Source: Chlorophyllum brunneum
Taxonomy: Eukaryota > Basidiomycota > Agaricomycetes > Agaricales > Agaricaceae
DNA length: 64,000 nucleotides
Assembly: GCA_963576785.1 (NCBI GenBank)
Contig: OY756151.1
Span: 1,798,001 to 1,862,000 of the forward strand
Direction: 5' to 3'
Every line of letters begins with the position of its first letter. The stretch's first letter is position 1. A program made the translations under genes and the position numbers. The notes under the pieces were generated by a model, which saw nothing but the letters and a program-made list of their open reading frames with translations, searched no databases and was not told where the DNA came from. Positions 49,078-58,926 of this stretch are shown here, piece by piece.

Positions 49078-51233
49078 CTAACCCGGCGACGGTGAGTGTG
49101 ATTGTCCTTCACCAGCACTAGTAGGAGGGCTCTGACTGGCAGGATACTGCTGTTTCGTCAAAGCTCTCAACGTCGCCAGTCTCCCTTTACTCCCACCAGA
49201 TTTCGTATCCGTTCCCTGTAATGTCGTGCTGGCGTTGGCTGTCGAGATTGCCGCAGAAAGAGACGCGTAGGGAAGTTGGTGCGTGGATGAAGAAGGGCTT
49301 GTGGGTGTGGACATTGTCCCAAGTATTGAGTCTTTTCGCGGTTTTGTTGATTTTGGTTTTAGGATGACTGGTTTTGTTGTGGGTGGATTCGGATCATCGT
49401 CGTCGGAAGGTGGCGAGACCGATCTGGATGCCTCATCGTCTTCTTGGGCGCGTTTTCGCTTAGATCCTGCCCGCACCTTGGATGGCGACTTAACTTTAGT
49501 CGTCCGTGCTCCGTTTTCCTTTCCACCATCCGCGACCTCCTCATCATCAGCATTCTGATAATCCACGGGGTTGATACCCTTCAAAAAACTGATCATCGTC
49601 TTCCCGACTTTGGTGTTTAACCGAATATCGACGTGCTCCCTCCTCACATCTCGCCTCATAGCCCTGGTCGCCCTAGCTAACGCCTTCTTCCCCAGCCCCT
49701 CCTTCCACACGAGCATGAGTAGAGTTATACAGATGAACTCGATCGGCGAGACTTTTGTATTCAGCTTGGTGCTCGCGCCAGGGAGTCCAGCGAATTCGGC
49801 GGAGGACATCCTGAAGGGACCCGAAATCTCGGGATCGGAGTGGCTCGTCATACTTTCGAATACTTCAAAGGTATGGAAAACTTGCGCCCGGAATTTTTTG
49901 GGAACAGGGCTGGTGTCGGTCAAAAAGGTTTCGAGTTGGATTACAGAGCCAGTGTTGACGAGGTTGGAAGGGGATTGATTGTAGCGGTCGATGCACCAAA
50001 GGATGGTTGCGAGACAGCGGAAGTCTGTTCCGCGAGAACGATCCCAGTCGAGAGAACCGAGACCGTGTTTTTCTTCCTTGAAGAATCGAGTTTGGATATC
50101 GCGGATGAGATCCGCGCGGGGTGTCTTGACAACGCCAAGTTTTTCTGGATGGAGAGGTGAGTGTTTCCGCGAACGAGAGATGGCATAAGGACCGACCGGC
50201 GGGTGTGAGTGCCATACCCAACTGCACTCGCTAAAAAAGCGTAAGCGAGGACGGCGACTCCATAAGAGTCGAGGGCCCGTACCTGGAATATTTCGCGCTC
50301 ATCTCTGTCGTTTATATCTGAGTATTCCACGCATACGATTTGCTTGTTTGCGAATAGACGGCGGAATTTGTCGGGGAGAATGTTGCCCTTTTTCTTCTTG
50401 CCTGTTCCGGATGTTGAAGATGATTTGAACCAGTACTTTCCGCCTGATGCGCTGTGTAGATGTGGGTTTGAGTGGTGGTGGGTGAGGAGATGGACCATAC
50501 CGATCACGGTCTGTTGGTGTCGGTGTGTCGGTGTGAGTGGTTGTACGACTGGGAGGCTGTTATGGACTTACGATATATCTACCAAAAGTGAGATGAGGGA
50601 GCGTAAGAAAACGAAAGGGAGAGACTCACCAACCCAAGCATAAACCTGTCGATGGTCAGCACATATTTAATCGAACCAAGCACAGGCACGCACCTGTATA
50701 TCGACGTCAAACGCTGTTTCCCATCGATGCAAATCTTGCTGTCACTCCCATCCTCGTGCGCGCTCACGGCTGCGTTCGGCTCAGCCGGATTTCCTGTAGA
50801 GATTTGGGGGTCGAATGCTCACCAAAGATGACTGGTGGGATATAAAAATTCCGAAATATGGAATCTATGAGTCCAACTTGTTTGGCCTCAGGCCATACCA
50901 CGTCTAAAGAGGGTGCAATCAGGTAAAGGGTGACACGGATGAACGCTAGCTGGATGGGGTACCACGCTGATATTCAGGATCCAAGTCGATATCTCCACTG
51001 ACAATCTGGTCAAACAGGGCTTGTGCTGTGTACGTCGTCGCGCGAGGGGCCTTTAATGCATCCTTGATTATGTATCCATGCCTATCCCCGGCCTTCTTTC
51101 CTTTGCCTGGGCGACGTGCTCGTTTAGCGGTATTTTCGTAGTCGGATTCTGGACCAGCCATTGAGACGTCGTCGCCATCTTCGGATGCAGAAGTAGCAGA
51201 GGAGAACGAGGAATAGTCGTCAGACTCGGACAT
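49078..51233 (-). CDS. DUF262 domain protein (GmrSD/ParB-like N-terminal fold), eukaryotic type
   Basis: ATG 51233 (MSESDDYSSFSSATSASEDG), stop at 49078. Several introns; the first exon ends at about 50963, where EYQR joins DVVWPEAKQVGLIDSIFRN. Family landmarks: DLDPEYQRDVVWP, IPPVIF, ICIDGKQRLTSI (DGQQR-type motif of DUF262), VCVEYSDINDRDEREIFQ, RVQLGMALTPAEK. The acidic Ser-rich N-terminus has a basic KRARRPGKGKK stretch, and the long C-terminal tail (about 250 residues) is low-complexity with KRKRAQEDD, suggesting nuclear location. DUF262 forms the NTPase half of bacterial GmrSD type IV restriction enzymes; the function of the fungal proteins is unknown. The exon between RFMLGL and SGGKYWFKSSS is not resolved. 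No stop or frameshift found. Confidence 0.8.
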
Positions 51234-51280
51234 GACCAACGGAGGAGGAAAGCTGGTGTGTGTTCTTGTTTGGCGCTGAG

Positions 51281-51968
51281 CGTACTACTCCAGCTGTACA
51301 TATACTCTCAGCGTCAACTTTTGCCTGCGAGTTTTCGCCTGTACTACAATTTCTACCAAAACCACCTCCCGCTCCTGTACTATCAAGCCGTCTCCTCGTG
51401 TCTCTACGTCTTCCGCCGGGTCCGGTCCATACTTCAGTACCTCTACGCCGCCAGGAACGAGGTCCTTCTCGCGGAGCACCCCAACGGATGTATGCCCGTT
51501 CTCGACGACAGCTTTGGACAAGGACAAAGGCAAGGTTGTCGTTCCTCACACCGGTCCCGCTGTTGAATCCTGGATTCTAGGTCACGATCCTCGATCGATT
51601 TTATTTAGACGACAAACTAGTCAAGGTTGCCGGATTTATGACCTCGAAGAGTCAATCCCTTTGAAGGATGGGTGAACTCGGTTCCAGAGAGTCGCCTGGT
51701 CACTAATTCATCCACGACGTGCTGAAGGAGATGTCAAGGCCGGGGATTGTACGATTTACGGAGGGATCGGGCGTCGGTGTTGGTCGGGCGAAGTACTACT
51801 ACCCAGAGTACTCGCACTTTGTGTGCTTCGTGTGGCCCTACGAGCCGTAAGAGCTCTACCGCTCCTGTTGAAGACCGTGGTGGCCTTGTTAGTTCGGATT
51901 TGAAATCTGTTCAAAGGACTTTAGGGGGTGTGCATGGCGGAGCAGCCGGAGAAGAACAGAGCGAATAG
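51281..51968 (+). CDS. hypothetical Ser/Thr-rich protein, start unresolved
   Basis: Divergent from the DUF262 gene. A frame open from about 51281 to 51676 encodes a Ser/Thr/Pro-rich stretch followed by VVVPHTGPAVESWILGHDP and RIYDLEESIPLKDG. An intron (donor GTGAAC, acceptor near 51730) joins it to a second frame with LYDLRRDRASVLVG, LCASCGPTSRK and a tail ending EEQSE, stop TAG 51966-51968. No ATG exists at the head of the first frame, so a 5' exon is missing from the model; the nearest upstream ATG on this strand overlaps the DUF262 start. Not recognised; one CxxC is the only notable motif. Confidence 0.4.
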
Positions 51969-52324
51969 GATGTAGGAGACGACAGTGATTCGAGTTTGGA
52001 TTTGTATATGTTATTACCCTGAGTGTCAATTTTATATGTTTCGATTTCCACGGATGCATTTCTTTTCACCTTTGGTGTTCGCACTAGTTGGCTTTCGGTC
52101 TTTTGAGAGCAGTGGAGTAATGTTTCTAGTCATTTGATGGTCAAGCGTGGGCTGCTGTCGCCCCATTACAAATGCAGGCCGAGCACACCAGTTTGTGTCG
52201 GTGGTAGACCAGGCAGTACATCGTCCATGGGTACGTTCATACCACTCAAAATTCTTTTACGGTGTTCATATCCTACCTATTAGTACTGGCACCAGGCCTC
52301 TGGTGCCAGTGTTAAGAGTGTCTT
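51969..52324. other. intergenic with a strong hairpin
   Basis: ACTGGCACCAG and CTGGTGCCAGT form a perfect 11-bp inverted repeat with a 4-nt loop at 52285-52310. No gene. Confidence 0.5.
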
Positions 52325-52494
52325 CAGATAGTACTCCCTCACTTAAGTATATATACCATTGGAATCCGCTGATTTTTCTGCATTTATTGAATATGAAATC
52401 ATGTCATCTGGATCACACCTGAATATTCTACAGAACTTACAATATTAAAAAATTACCAGAACCACCTCGGAACCACATGGCAACTGCCGAAATG
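52325..52494. repeat. direct repeat, left copy, flanking the coiled-coil gene
   Basis: About 170 bp, from CAGATAGTACT through TTATTGAATATGAAATCATG to GGCAACTGCCGAAAT; matches 54008-54176 in the same orientation with scattered differences. Confidence 0.75.
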
Positions 52495-52877
52495 ATTAGA
52501 CGCAACATGTTGACACATAATGTACAGTCTTACGAACCACCCAAGTAAGACAACCTATGTAAGGTGCATACAATTCCCCCCATCATCTTCATTGTCAGAT
52601 TCCTCCTGCTTATCCTGAAGTACTTCAAAGTCTTTATGACAAAGACGGACAGAGACGACAGACAGAATCGTTATGTACCCATACTATTGGAGTTTGCCCT
52701 TCCCCAAGGCTATTCGAGCCCCCCTTTTCACGAAATTCACCATGCTAACGATTTACTCTCACTATTACCAGAACTTGCAACTTTTCTAGTTTTTACGAGA
52801 CTCATATTCACATATAGGGCACTTTCACAACCCGCTATACCCGCCCTCGACAAAACACCATGCAACACCGCTTCTCA
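52495..52877. other. short spacer
   Basis: Downstream of the coiled-coil gene; no feature seen. Confidence 0.5.
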
Positions 52878-53897
52878 TCAGATCCCAAGGTAGGAATGGA
52901 AAACATTGATCCTCTCCGCTGCCGCAGCCGGAATATTCTGGACACCAAGTGCTTGGAGAGCAGCAGAAGCTTGAGCTCCTAACAGGACAGCTTTTATCAC
53001 AGTAGACCACATAAAAGAATCAAGCGTTTTACCGTTTGCCTGCAGGGCTTCTATCTTTGTTGCAGGAAGAGGCCCCCCAGCAACGTGGCCGGGCGGGTAG
53101 GACAATAGTGCATTATTACTGGACGAGGCATTGGTAATGCGGATCGGGATGAGAGCCAACCTGGGAAAGCAATAAGAGAGTGAGAGCAGATGGGCAATTG
53201 AAGGACAAACTCAGCCTGGATTGTGAGACAGGTTTGATTTGTGGCCGCGATTTGGGGGACAACTTGCTGTGTGACCATCGCACGTAATTGAGTAAACTCA
53301 TTGCGTAATTGAGTAGACTCATGACGTGATTGAGTAGACTCATGACGTAATTGAGTAACCTCATTACGTAATTGAGTAACCTCATTACGTAATTGAGTAA
53401 CCTCATTACGTAATTCAGTTAACCCATTCTGGTTGTTATGAGCCATCGCACGCAATTCATTGACCCCATGTGCGAGGCCTTGGAGTGCTTGAACGAGGTT
53501 AATTGGTGCGAATTCGGCGGTAGTATCTGTAGAAGAAGCCATCATAATGATAAATTGCAAGAATTTAAGGGCGAGATGAACACACGCACGAGCCGCTTCC
53601 ATTGCCCGCGCACGCAGCTCTGCACTCTGTACAACAGCGTCTGTTACTAAAGGTTCAACGCCGATTTCTGCCGGGGTTTAAGCAAGGGATGAGGTAGAAG
53701 GAGATGAGGTGAAATCTACCTTTGAAGCCCTTCATGATTTTTGCGACTACTTGAGCATGGGCCAACGCTGCTGGATCGATAGGAGTATTGGCCTCGATTC
53801 GGCGACTGAGATCTACATCGCGAAGAACAGCAGGGAGATTTGGATGCGCATCCTGAATGCTGCGGATTTCGTGCATGTAAGTGGGAACGGCAGCCAT
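52878..53897 (-). CDS. heptad-repeat coiled-coil protein of unknown function
   Basis: Exons 53897-53720, 53646-53211, 53160-52878; 897 nt, 298 residues, phases consistent. Starts MAAVPTYMHEIRSIQDAHP. Residues of about 130-185 are a near-perfect run of seven-residue repeats, LRNEVTQ and variants (LRHESTQ, SRHESTQ, LRNEFTQ), an ideal coiled-coil heptad with Leu at the core position. The C-terminal domain contains IRITNASSSNNALLSYPPGH, LQANGKTLDSFMWSTVIKAV and LLGAQASAALQALGV; I do not recognise it. No signal peptide. The gene lies inside a pair of 170-bp direct repeats, and its promoter overlaps the right one. It is likely an oligomerising cytosolic or nuclear protein, by inference from the coil only. 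Confidence 0.7.
53279..53425 (-). repeat. 21-bp tandem repeats encoding the heptads
   Basis: About seven 21-bp units (core CTCATTACGTAATTGAGTAAC on the plus strand, at most a few changes each). Three adjacent units are identical, suggesting recent expansion in steps of exactly one heptad. Confidence 0.85.
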
Positions 53898-54007
53898 CAA
53901 GGTCAAGAACAAGGATCGATGCACGCGATAACTGCAGTTGAACAACAACCACATGACCTTTCCCACGAAGCATCTCCTCGGTCTGGTGCCCGAAATTCTA
54001 TTCTCCT

Positions 54008-54176
54008 CAGATGGTACCACCCTACAAGGATATATACACCATTGGAATAAGCACATTTCTGTGCATTTATTGAATATGAAATCATGTTATCAGGATCACA
54101 TTCGAATATTCTACAAAGTTTAAAATATTAAAAAAATTACAGAACCACCTCGGAACCACACGGCAACTGCCGAAAT
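54008..54176. repeat. direct repeat, right copy, flanking the coiled-coil gene
   Basis: About 169 bp, direct copy of 52325-52494; contains the short hairpin CGGCAACTGCCG at its end. Confidence 0.75.
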
Positions 54177-54745
54177 ATATTCCCATAGGCCAAGACTTGG
54201 CTCCCCGAGATGCCCGGGCTTGGGACCACACCTCGTTGGTCCTCCATTGGCCATGCGAAAGGGGACCACTTTTTTCCCATACCCCACAGAATATTTCCAC
54301 GGTCACCCAGGACCAACAGGACCATCTCAGGACCACCTCAGAACCACTTCAGGACCACCTCTGGTATATTAGTAATAAATAACGAAAAAATACCAATAAA
54401 ATGAGAAAAATTAGAAAATGAATTTTAGTGCCATTATCTAAGCCCGAGAAGCCCGCGTTCTCGCGCAATTTCGAAAATACTCGAATTTAGGCGAGCAAAA
54501 ATTTCAGTAAATAAGAAATATATTTGCCAAGCACAGCCACTCCAAATATGGATAAATGTTGATCCGCGATCACTCGGCCATCAGCCATCAACGTGAATGA
54601 CAACACACACACACTCTCTCTCTCTCACATTACCAAGGCCACATTGGCCTCTGTTCAGCATACCAGCCCCCAACGCCAACTTTACTGACTACCCAGACTA
54701 CCCCAACGACTATGAACGGCCCTCCACCAATGCCACTCACCCCCA
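54177..54745. other. repeat-rich spacer
   Basis: Contains a degenerate 12-bp tandem repeat (CAGGACCACCTC type) at about 54307-54363 and a CA/CT microsatellite at 54602-54627. No gene. Confidence 0.55.
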
Positions 54746-55310
54746 CTAGCACCTGATCTGAGCCCAATCACAACTGATCACTGCCCGATTTCCCATGTCT
54801 ACAACGCTATCACCTAGTGGACCAAAAACTCCAACATCAAGGGGCTGTAACCTGTGGGTGGTGTGGGGTGGAAGACAGATAAGCTGAATACTATGTTCAA
54901 TAGCAAGATCCCACATTCTTCGGGTAAGATGAGATCCATGACCATCAAAGATGAGTGCAATTTCCTTGCCACTTGTATTTCGAGCCTTTGATTGTGGAAC
55001 AAAGCACTTTTCGAACACAAGAAATCATCGGTCCACCCATTCACCGACGTCAATACACTACCAATTCCATGGTCAGTATTCAAGGAATTTCAGACCAAAA
55101 AGTGACGTACCTGATATTGTCATCAACCTCCATCTACCCTCTGTGAAAGATGAACCCAGGCTTGATAGATTCCCCAACCGCATTGACACATTCCACAATA
55201 GTAACCAGCTCGAGATTGGCACTTGTCTGCCTGTATGCTGGTCGCTCTGCATGTGGAACAAAGGCTTTTTCGGCACAGTATTTTCGGAACTAGCATGAAT
55301 CGGTAGCATT
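54746..55310 (-). pseudogene. DDE-superfamily transposase relic (pogo/Tigger-like)
   Basis: Three frame-shifted pieces of one transposase domain. FRKYCAEKAFVPHAERPAYR, then LVTIVECVNAVGESIKPGFIF with a TAG soon after, and finally IALIFDGHGSHLT with LICLPPHTTHRLQPLDVGVFGP, which carries the second catalytic Asp region (DGHGSH) and the PPHTTHxLQPLD signature of DDE_1 elements. Stops and shifts in every segment; the HTH N-terminus was not found. Inactive. Confidence 0.8.
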
Positions 55311-56722
55311 TGATAATCGGCATATCATCGGCCAAGCTCTTGTGCCGATACTAATGGACATGTCACAGAAAGCACTTGGACTTCACAAATACACTTGTCT
55401 ATATTGCTAGATTAGTAAATACACAAGTGGTTCTCCTATCGTATTAGTCTGTGCCAATATTGTATTGTGCCATAGGGAAGCCAATGGATCCGCTCCCCGG
55501 ATTGAGTTACAATGGATGTCCGCTGACTCTGACTCACTAGACTATAGGGCTGGGTTAAAAATTTTTTCGCCGTTCTGAGAAATATGAGACTGTCCTGTAC
55601 TACTGTAGGTTGACTATGGTAGCTGTTTCTGCACCAGTAGTGGCCTGTTGGGCAGGGGTAGTGGTATAGCACATGAAATAGTCTGGATTAGCTATTGTCG
55701 ATGAAGGTCGCCACTACATTTTCAGCACCACCGTAGGTCAGTAACCAACCAACCCTCAGCACTAGTATAGGTCAGTAACTGGTCTCAACGCCTGTAAATA
55801 TCCACCATCTCTTGCTGATAAAAGTTGGCAATGAATTCTTGGCACTGAATTTTTGGCAGATTGGCAAGTGTAGGCATGCTGCTTACATCATCAAGAGTAT
55901 ATCTAGGCGAGCTCATTGTAACATAGAAAAATTCCCTCTTGACCTCGAAATAGTACCTCGAGTCCCAGGTATGTGCTGGTCCTCCCTCTAGTGAGGTCGC
56001 CTGCCGACAGCGCACTTCCAGCAACAATTTTTTGGCACTTGTCAATGCCCATCACTTTGTGCCAATATGAATCTGCAATAAATTTTTATATCCATTGTTA
56101 ATGTTCTTTTCTACACGGCCAACACTAGTACAGGTGGTACTACATTGGCAACTTTCCTGCCGTGCCAGTCAATACGTTCGGACCCTCCAGCAGGCCCCTC
56201 CCCTGATTGAATCATTACAATACATCTATTCGTTGGATACCCTAGCGGGTCTCTGGTCTCGACTCACTCATTACAATTATGCAAATTATACGTTCGCTAG
56301 ACCGTATCACTCAATATTATTGTCTTGTGATCCCTCTGTCACTGGGTTTTCAGTATTTCTATGAAATGCACAGCACGATGTGATATCAAAGTAGCGCTCC
56401 TCGTTCTCATTACACATGTTGGCCCAGCCAAAAAGGCACTGGACAAGCACTGGTATTTGGGTTTGGAGACGTGTTCAATCAATACCATGTTAAAAATTTT
56501 TATATAGCCGTCGCTCATATCATTTACATTGATACGTTTTTATCGACCAACAAAATCTAGGATATGCTGAGGGTGATGACAGTGATGACAGAGGCAAAGA
56601 AGTCCTTGTGATGCAGATGTAAGCGAAAATGACAGTAGGAGGGGCAACCTCAAAGAAAAACTTAAGGACAGGAGATGAGATTACATTAGGGAAAACCAAA
56701 GACAAAAAAAAGTCAAGTTTAC
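55311..56722. other. AT-rich spacer, 1.4 kb
   Basis: Short frames only. A 43-codon minus frame (55913-55785, MSSPRYTLDDVSSMPTLANL) looks coding-like but has no partner or homologue I know. Confidence 0.4.
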
Positions 56723-58926
56723 CTAGTTTTCCTTTGTATTCAGCTCCACAAGGATTTGTAGTAGCGGAGCATTGATGGCACCTCCCTTGCTAACCTGTAT
56801 AACCTTACCAGATGCCTGCCACCAATCATCTGCTGTCTCTTCTGCATTGTATGCAAGCTGATCAATGATCCTTTGCCACTCCTTCCATCTATCCAACACT
56901 CTATGATCATTATAAAAGTTGGCCCCAAAAAGGTTTCGACCATCCTTGCCTCTTTCCTTCATTACAGCATTACGAGGTCCAGCATACTCAGGAAACAGTG
57001 TCATGAATTCAATATCTCCCAGTTCTTTCTGGTAAGCTTTGATAACACATTCTCGATGGACATCTTCGTAAGCTTCTAGAAATGTAGAAATCTGGTCATG
57101 TCGTTTGAGATGAGAGAAGATCCGGCCAAGGGCAATTCCGTCCTCAAAAGCGATAGCTGCCTCCTGGACTGAACCGGCCTATAGCGCACCAGGCTTGGTT
57201 TAAGTTTGCATACAATCAATGTTTAAAATGACCCATACCAAGTGGCTGTGCTGCATGTCCAACAAGTGTGAGGGGACCATCAAAATGGTACCAGTCTTCC
57301 AAGGGAGTGGTCTTGTTCACAGTAATGATGTGGGGCTCTCGTGCCCACTCAAACAATTTACGGAGTCTGTAAGATGTGGGAATATCTAATCAGTAATGTG
57401 TTACCAAAACTGCGCCAGAGCTACAATTTGCCGGGGTTATGAAAAAATATGACAGGCATCCCAAAATTAGAGAGTGGGAACGACACTGATGTATCCGGAT
57501 GGATGGTAAAGAGAAAATATGATAAAAAAAATCAAACGAGGGTGAAATCAGAAAACGTACCATGGCTCTGCCTGTCCAAGGAGTGGAAGCATCCTCTGCT
57601 TGCAACCCTGTTCAAGCCAGCCTGTGGATTTGCCCTCTGCAGGCCCATATACAATGAGAGCATATTCAGACCTCATCTACACATGACCAAAAAGAGATGT
57701 TCAGCATTGATTGAAAACGAAAGCGGTAAGAGGCCATAATCCGTGTGAAATGTAGCATATGATCATCAGAGTGAAAGACTTGCTCTGAGCAGGAAAGGCA
57801 TGTGTTGCAATAGGAAATACAAAGGCAGCTCACCAGAGGCCAGCCAATAGCCGCTACACCCTCCCCGAACCACACTGCAGCCAAGCCCCACTAATCATAT
57901 GGTGCGCAAATAGGAGTACACCGAAGAAGTCCGAAGACCCAATGAGAAAAGAGAATGGAAAGCACAGTTGAGCCTCTAGAGCTGAAAAAGAATTTTACAT
58001 ATGTTAATACATACTTGCGTCTTGTGGTAGAGGTCGGCCATCATGGGATCGGAATGGATAAGTTCCTCCAGAATAGTCATACTGGTGATTATATTATAAA
58101 AGGACCGGTAGTGCGAAGGGTCCACACTCACCTGTAGACATTGGCAAGTGCTTCCTGGTTGTCATCGGCCCGGAAGAGAGGCCTTGAAATGCCATGGGCA
58201 CCATCCGCCCCAACAATGATGTCTCCCTCTATCACTTGCCCATTCTCCAGTGTCACCGTCTTCACATCCATATTTACACCCACTACCCTCCTGCCATAAT
58301 TCAACTCCGCTCCCAACTCACAAGCAATTTTGTGCAAAAAATGCACAAAATCACCATGCTTAAATTATAGATCAATCAGATATGAGTAGCACAAAGAAAA
58401 ACCTCAGATAAATCACATACATGAGTAAACATGAAATCTCCTCCTGCATCCCGAATCAGCTCATCCTCCCACACATGACAACCAAGCTTCTCTCCACTTG
58501 TCACTACATGATATGATATATATCAGAGAGAAGCCACCGATGATTAAGCCCATGTAGTATTCACGTAGTCTGATGTCAGTGGCCATCGATTTGAGAGCTA
58601 CTTGTCGAAGTTGTTTTTCATAACCCCAATTATATAAAATCTTGGTGATGTTAGGTGGAAGCTGAGTGCCGCCGGTCACCTCCTGCAAAACCTCCTCTGT
58701 ATGAGATGATGTCGATGAGTCTAAGTTGATAACGCACCGGTGCAATAGAGTCCCGTGCTTCAAAGACAATAGCTTCATGACCAGCTTATTGAAATGAAAT
58801 AGCCGAAGCCAGACCACTGACGTTGCCACCGATGACCAAGGCTCGGATCGAGAGTGGAGGAGTGCTAGAGGGGGGAGACTCCTTAATCGGGTGTGAATAC
58901 GAGGGTAGGCGAAGAAGATGGGACAT
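56723..58926 (-). pseudogene. FAD-dependent monooxygenase (salicylate-hydroxylase type), internal stop
   Basis: Start MSHLLRLPSY at 58926. The Rossmann segment IRALVIGGNVSGLASAISFQ is followed directly by TAA (58788-58786) and then AGHEAIVFEARDS in the same frame. Later segments, across several introns: TGGTQLPPNITKIL, FVHFLHKIACELGAELNYG, GDIIVGADGAHGISRPLF (the DG motif), WFGEGVAAIGWPL, REPHIITVNKTTPLEDWY, LVGHAAQPL and GSVQEAAIAFEDGIALG, ending NTKEN. Family enzymes hydroxylate aromatic or other substrates with NADPH and O2. Two defects: the in-frame stop, and GHAAQP in place of the GDAAHP motif whose Asp contacts FAD ribitol. The frame elsewhere is largely open, so inactivation may be recent, or the stop could be a sequencing error. 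Confidence 0.72.

Noticed and set aside
49283..49978. Long plus-strand frames over 49283-49558 and 49571-49978
   Set aside because: They are antisense shadows of the low-complexity DUF262 C-terminus.
53279..53425. Regular 21-bp repeats resembling a CRISPR array
   Set aside because: Units are directly adjacent with no spacers and encode heptads of a protein; the genome is eukaryotic.
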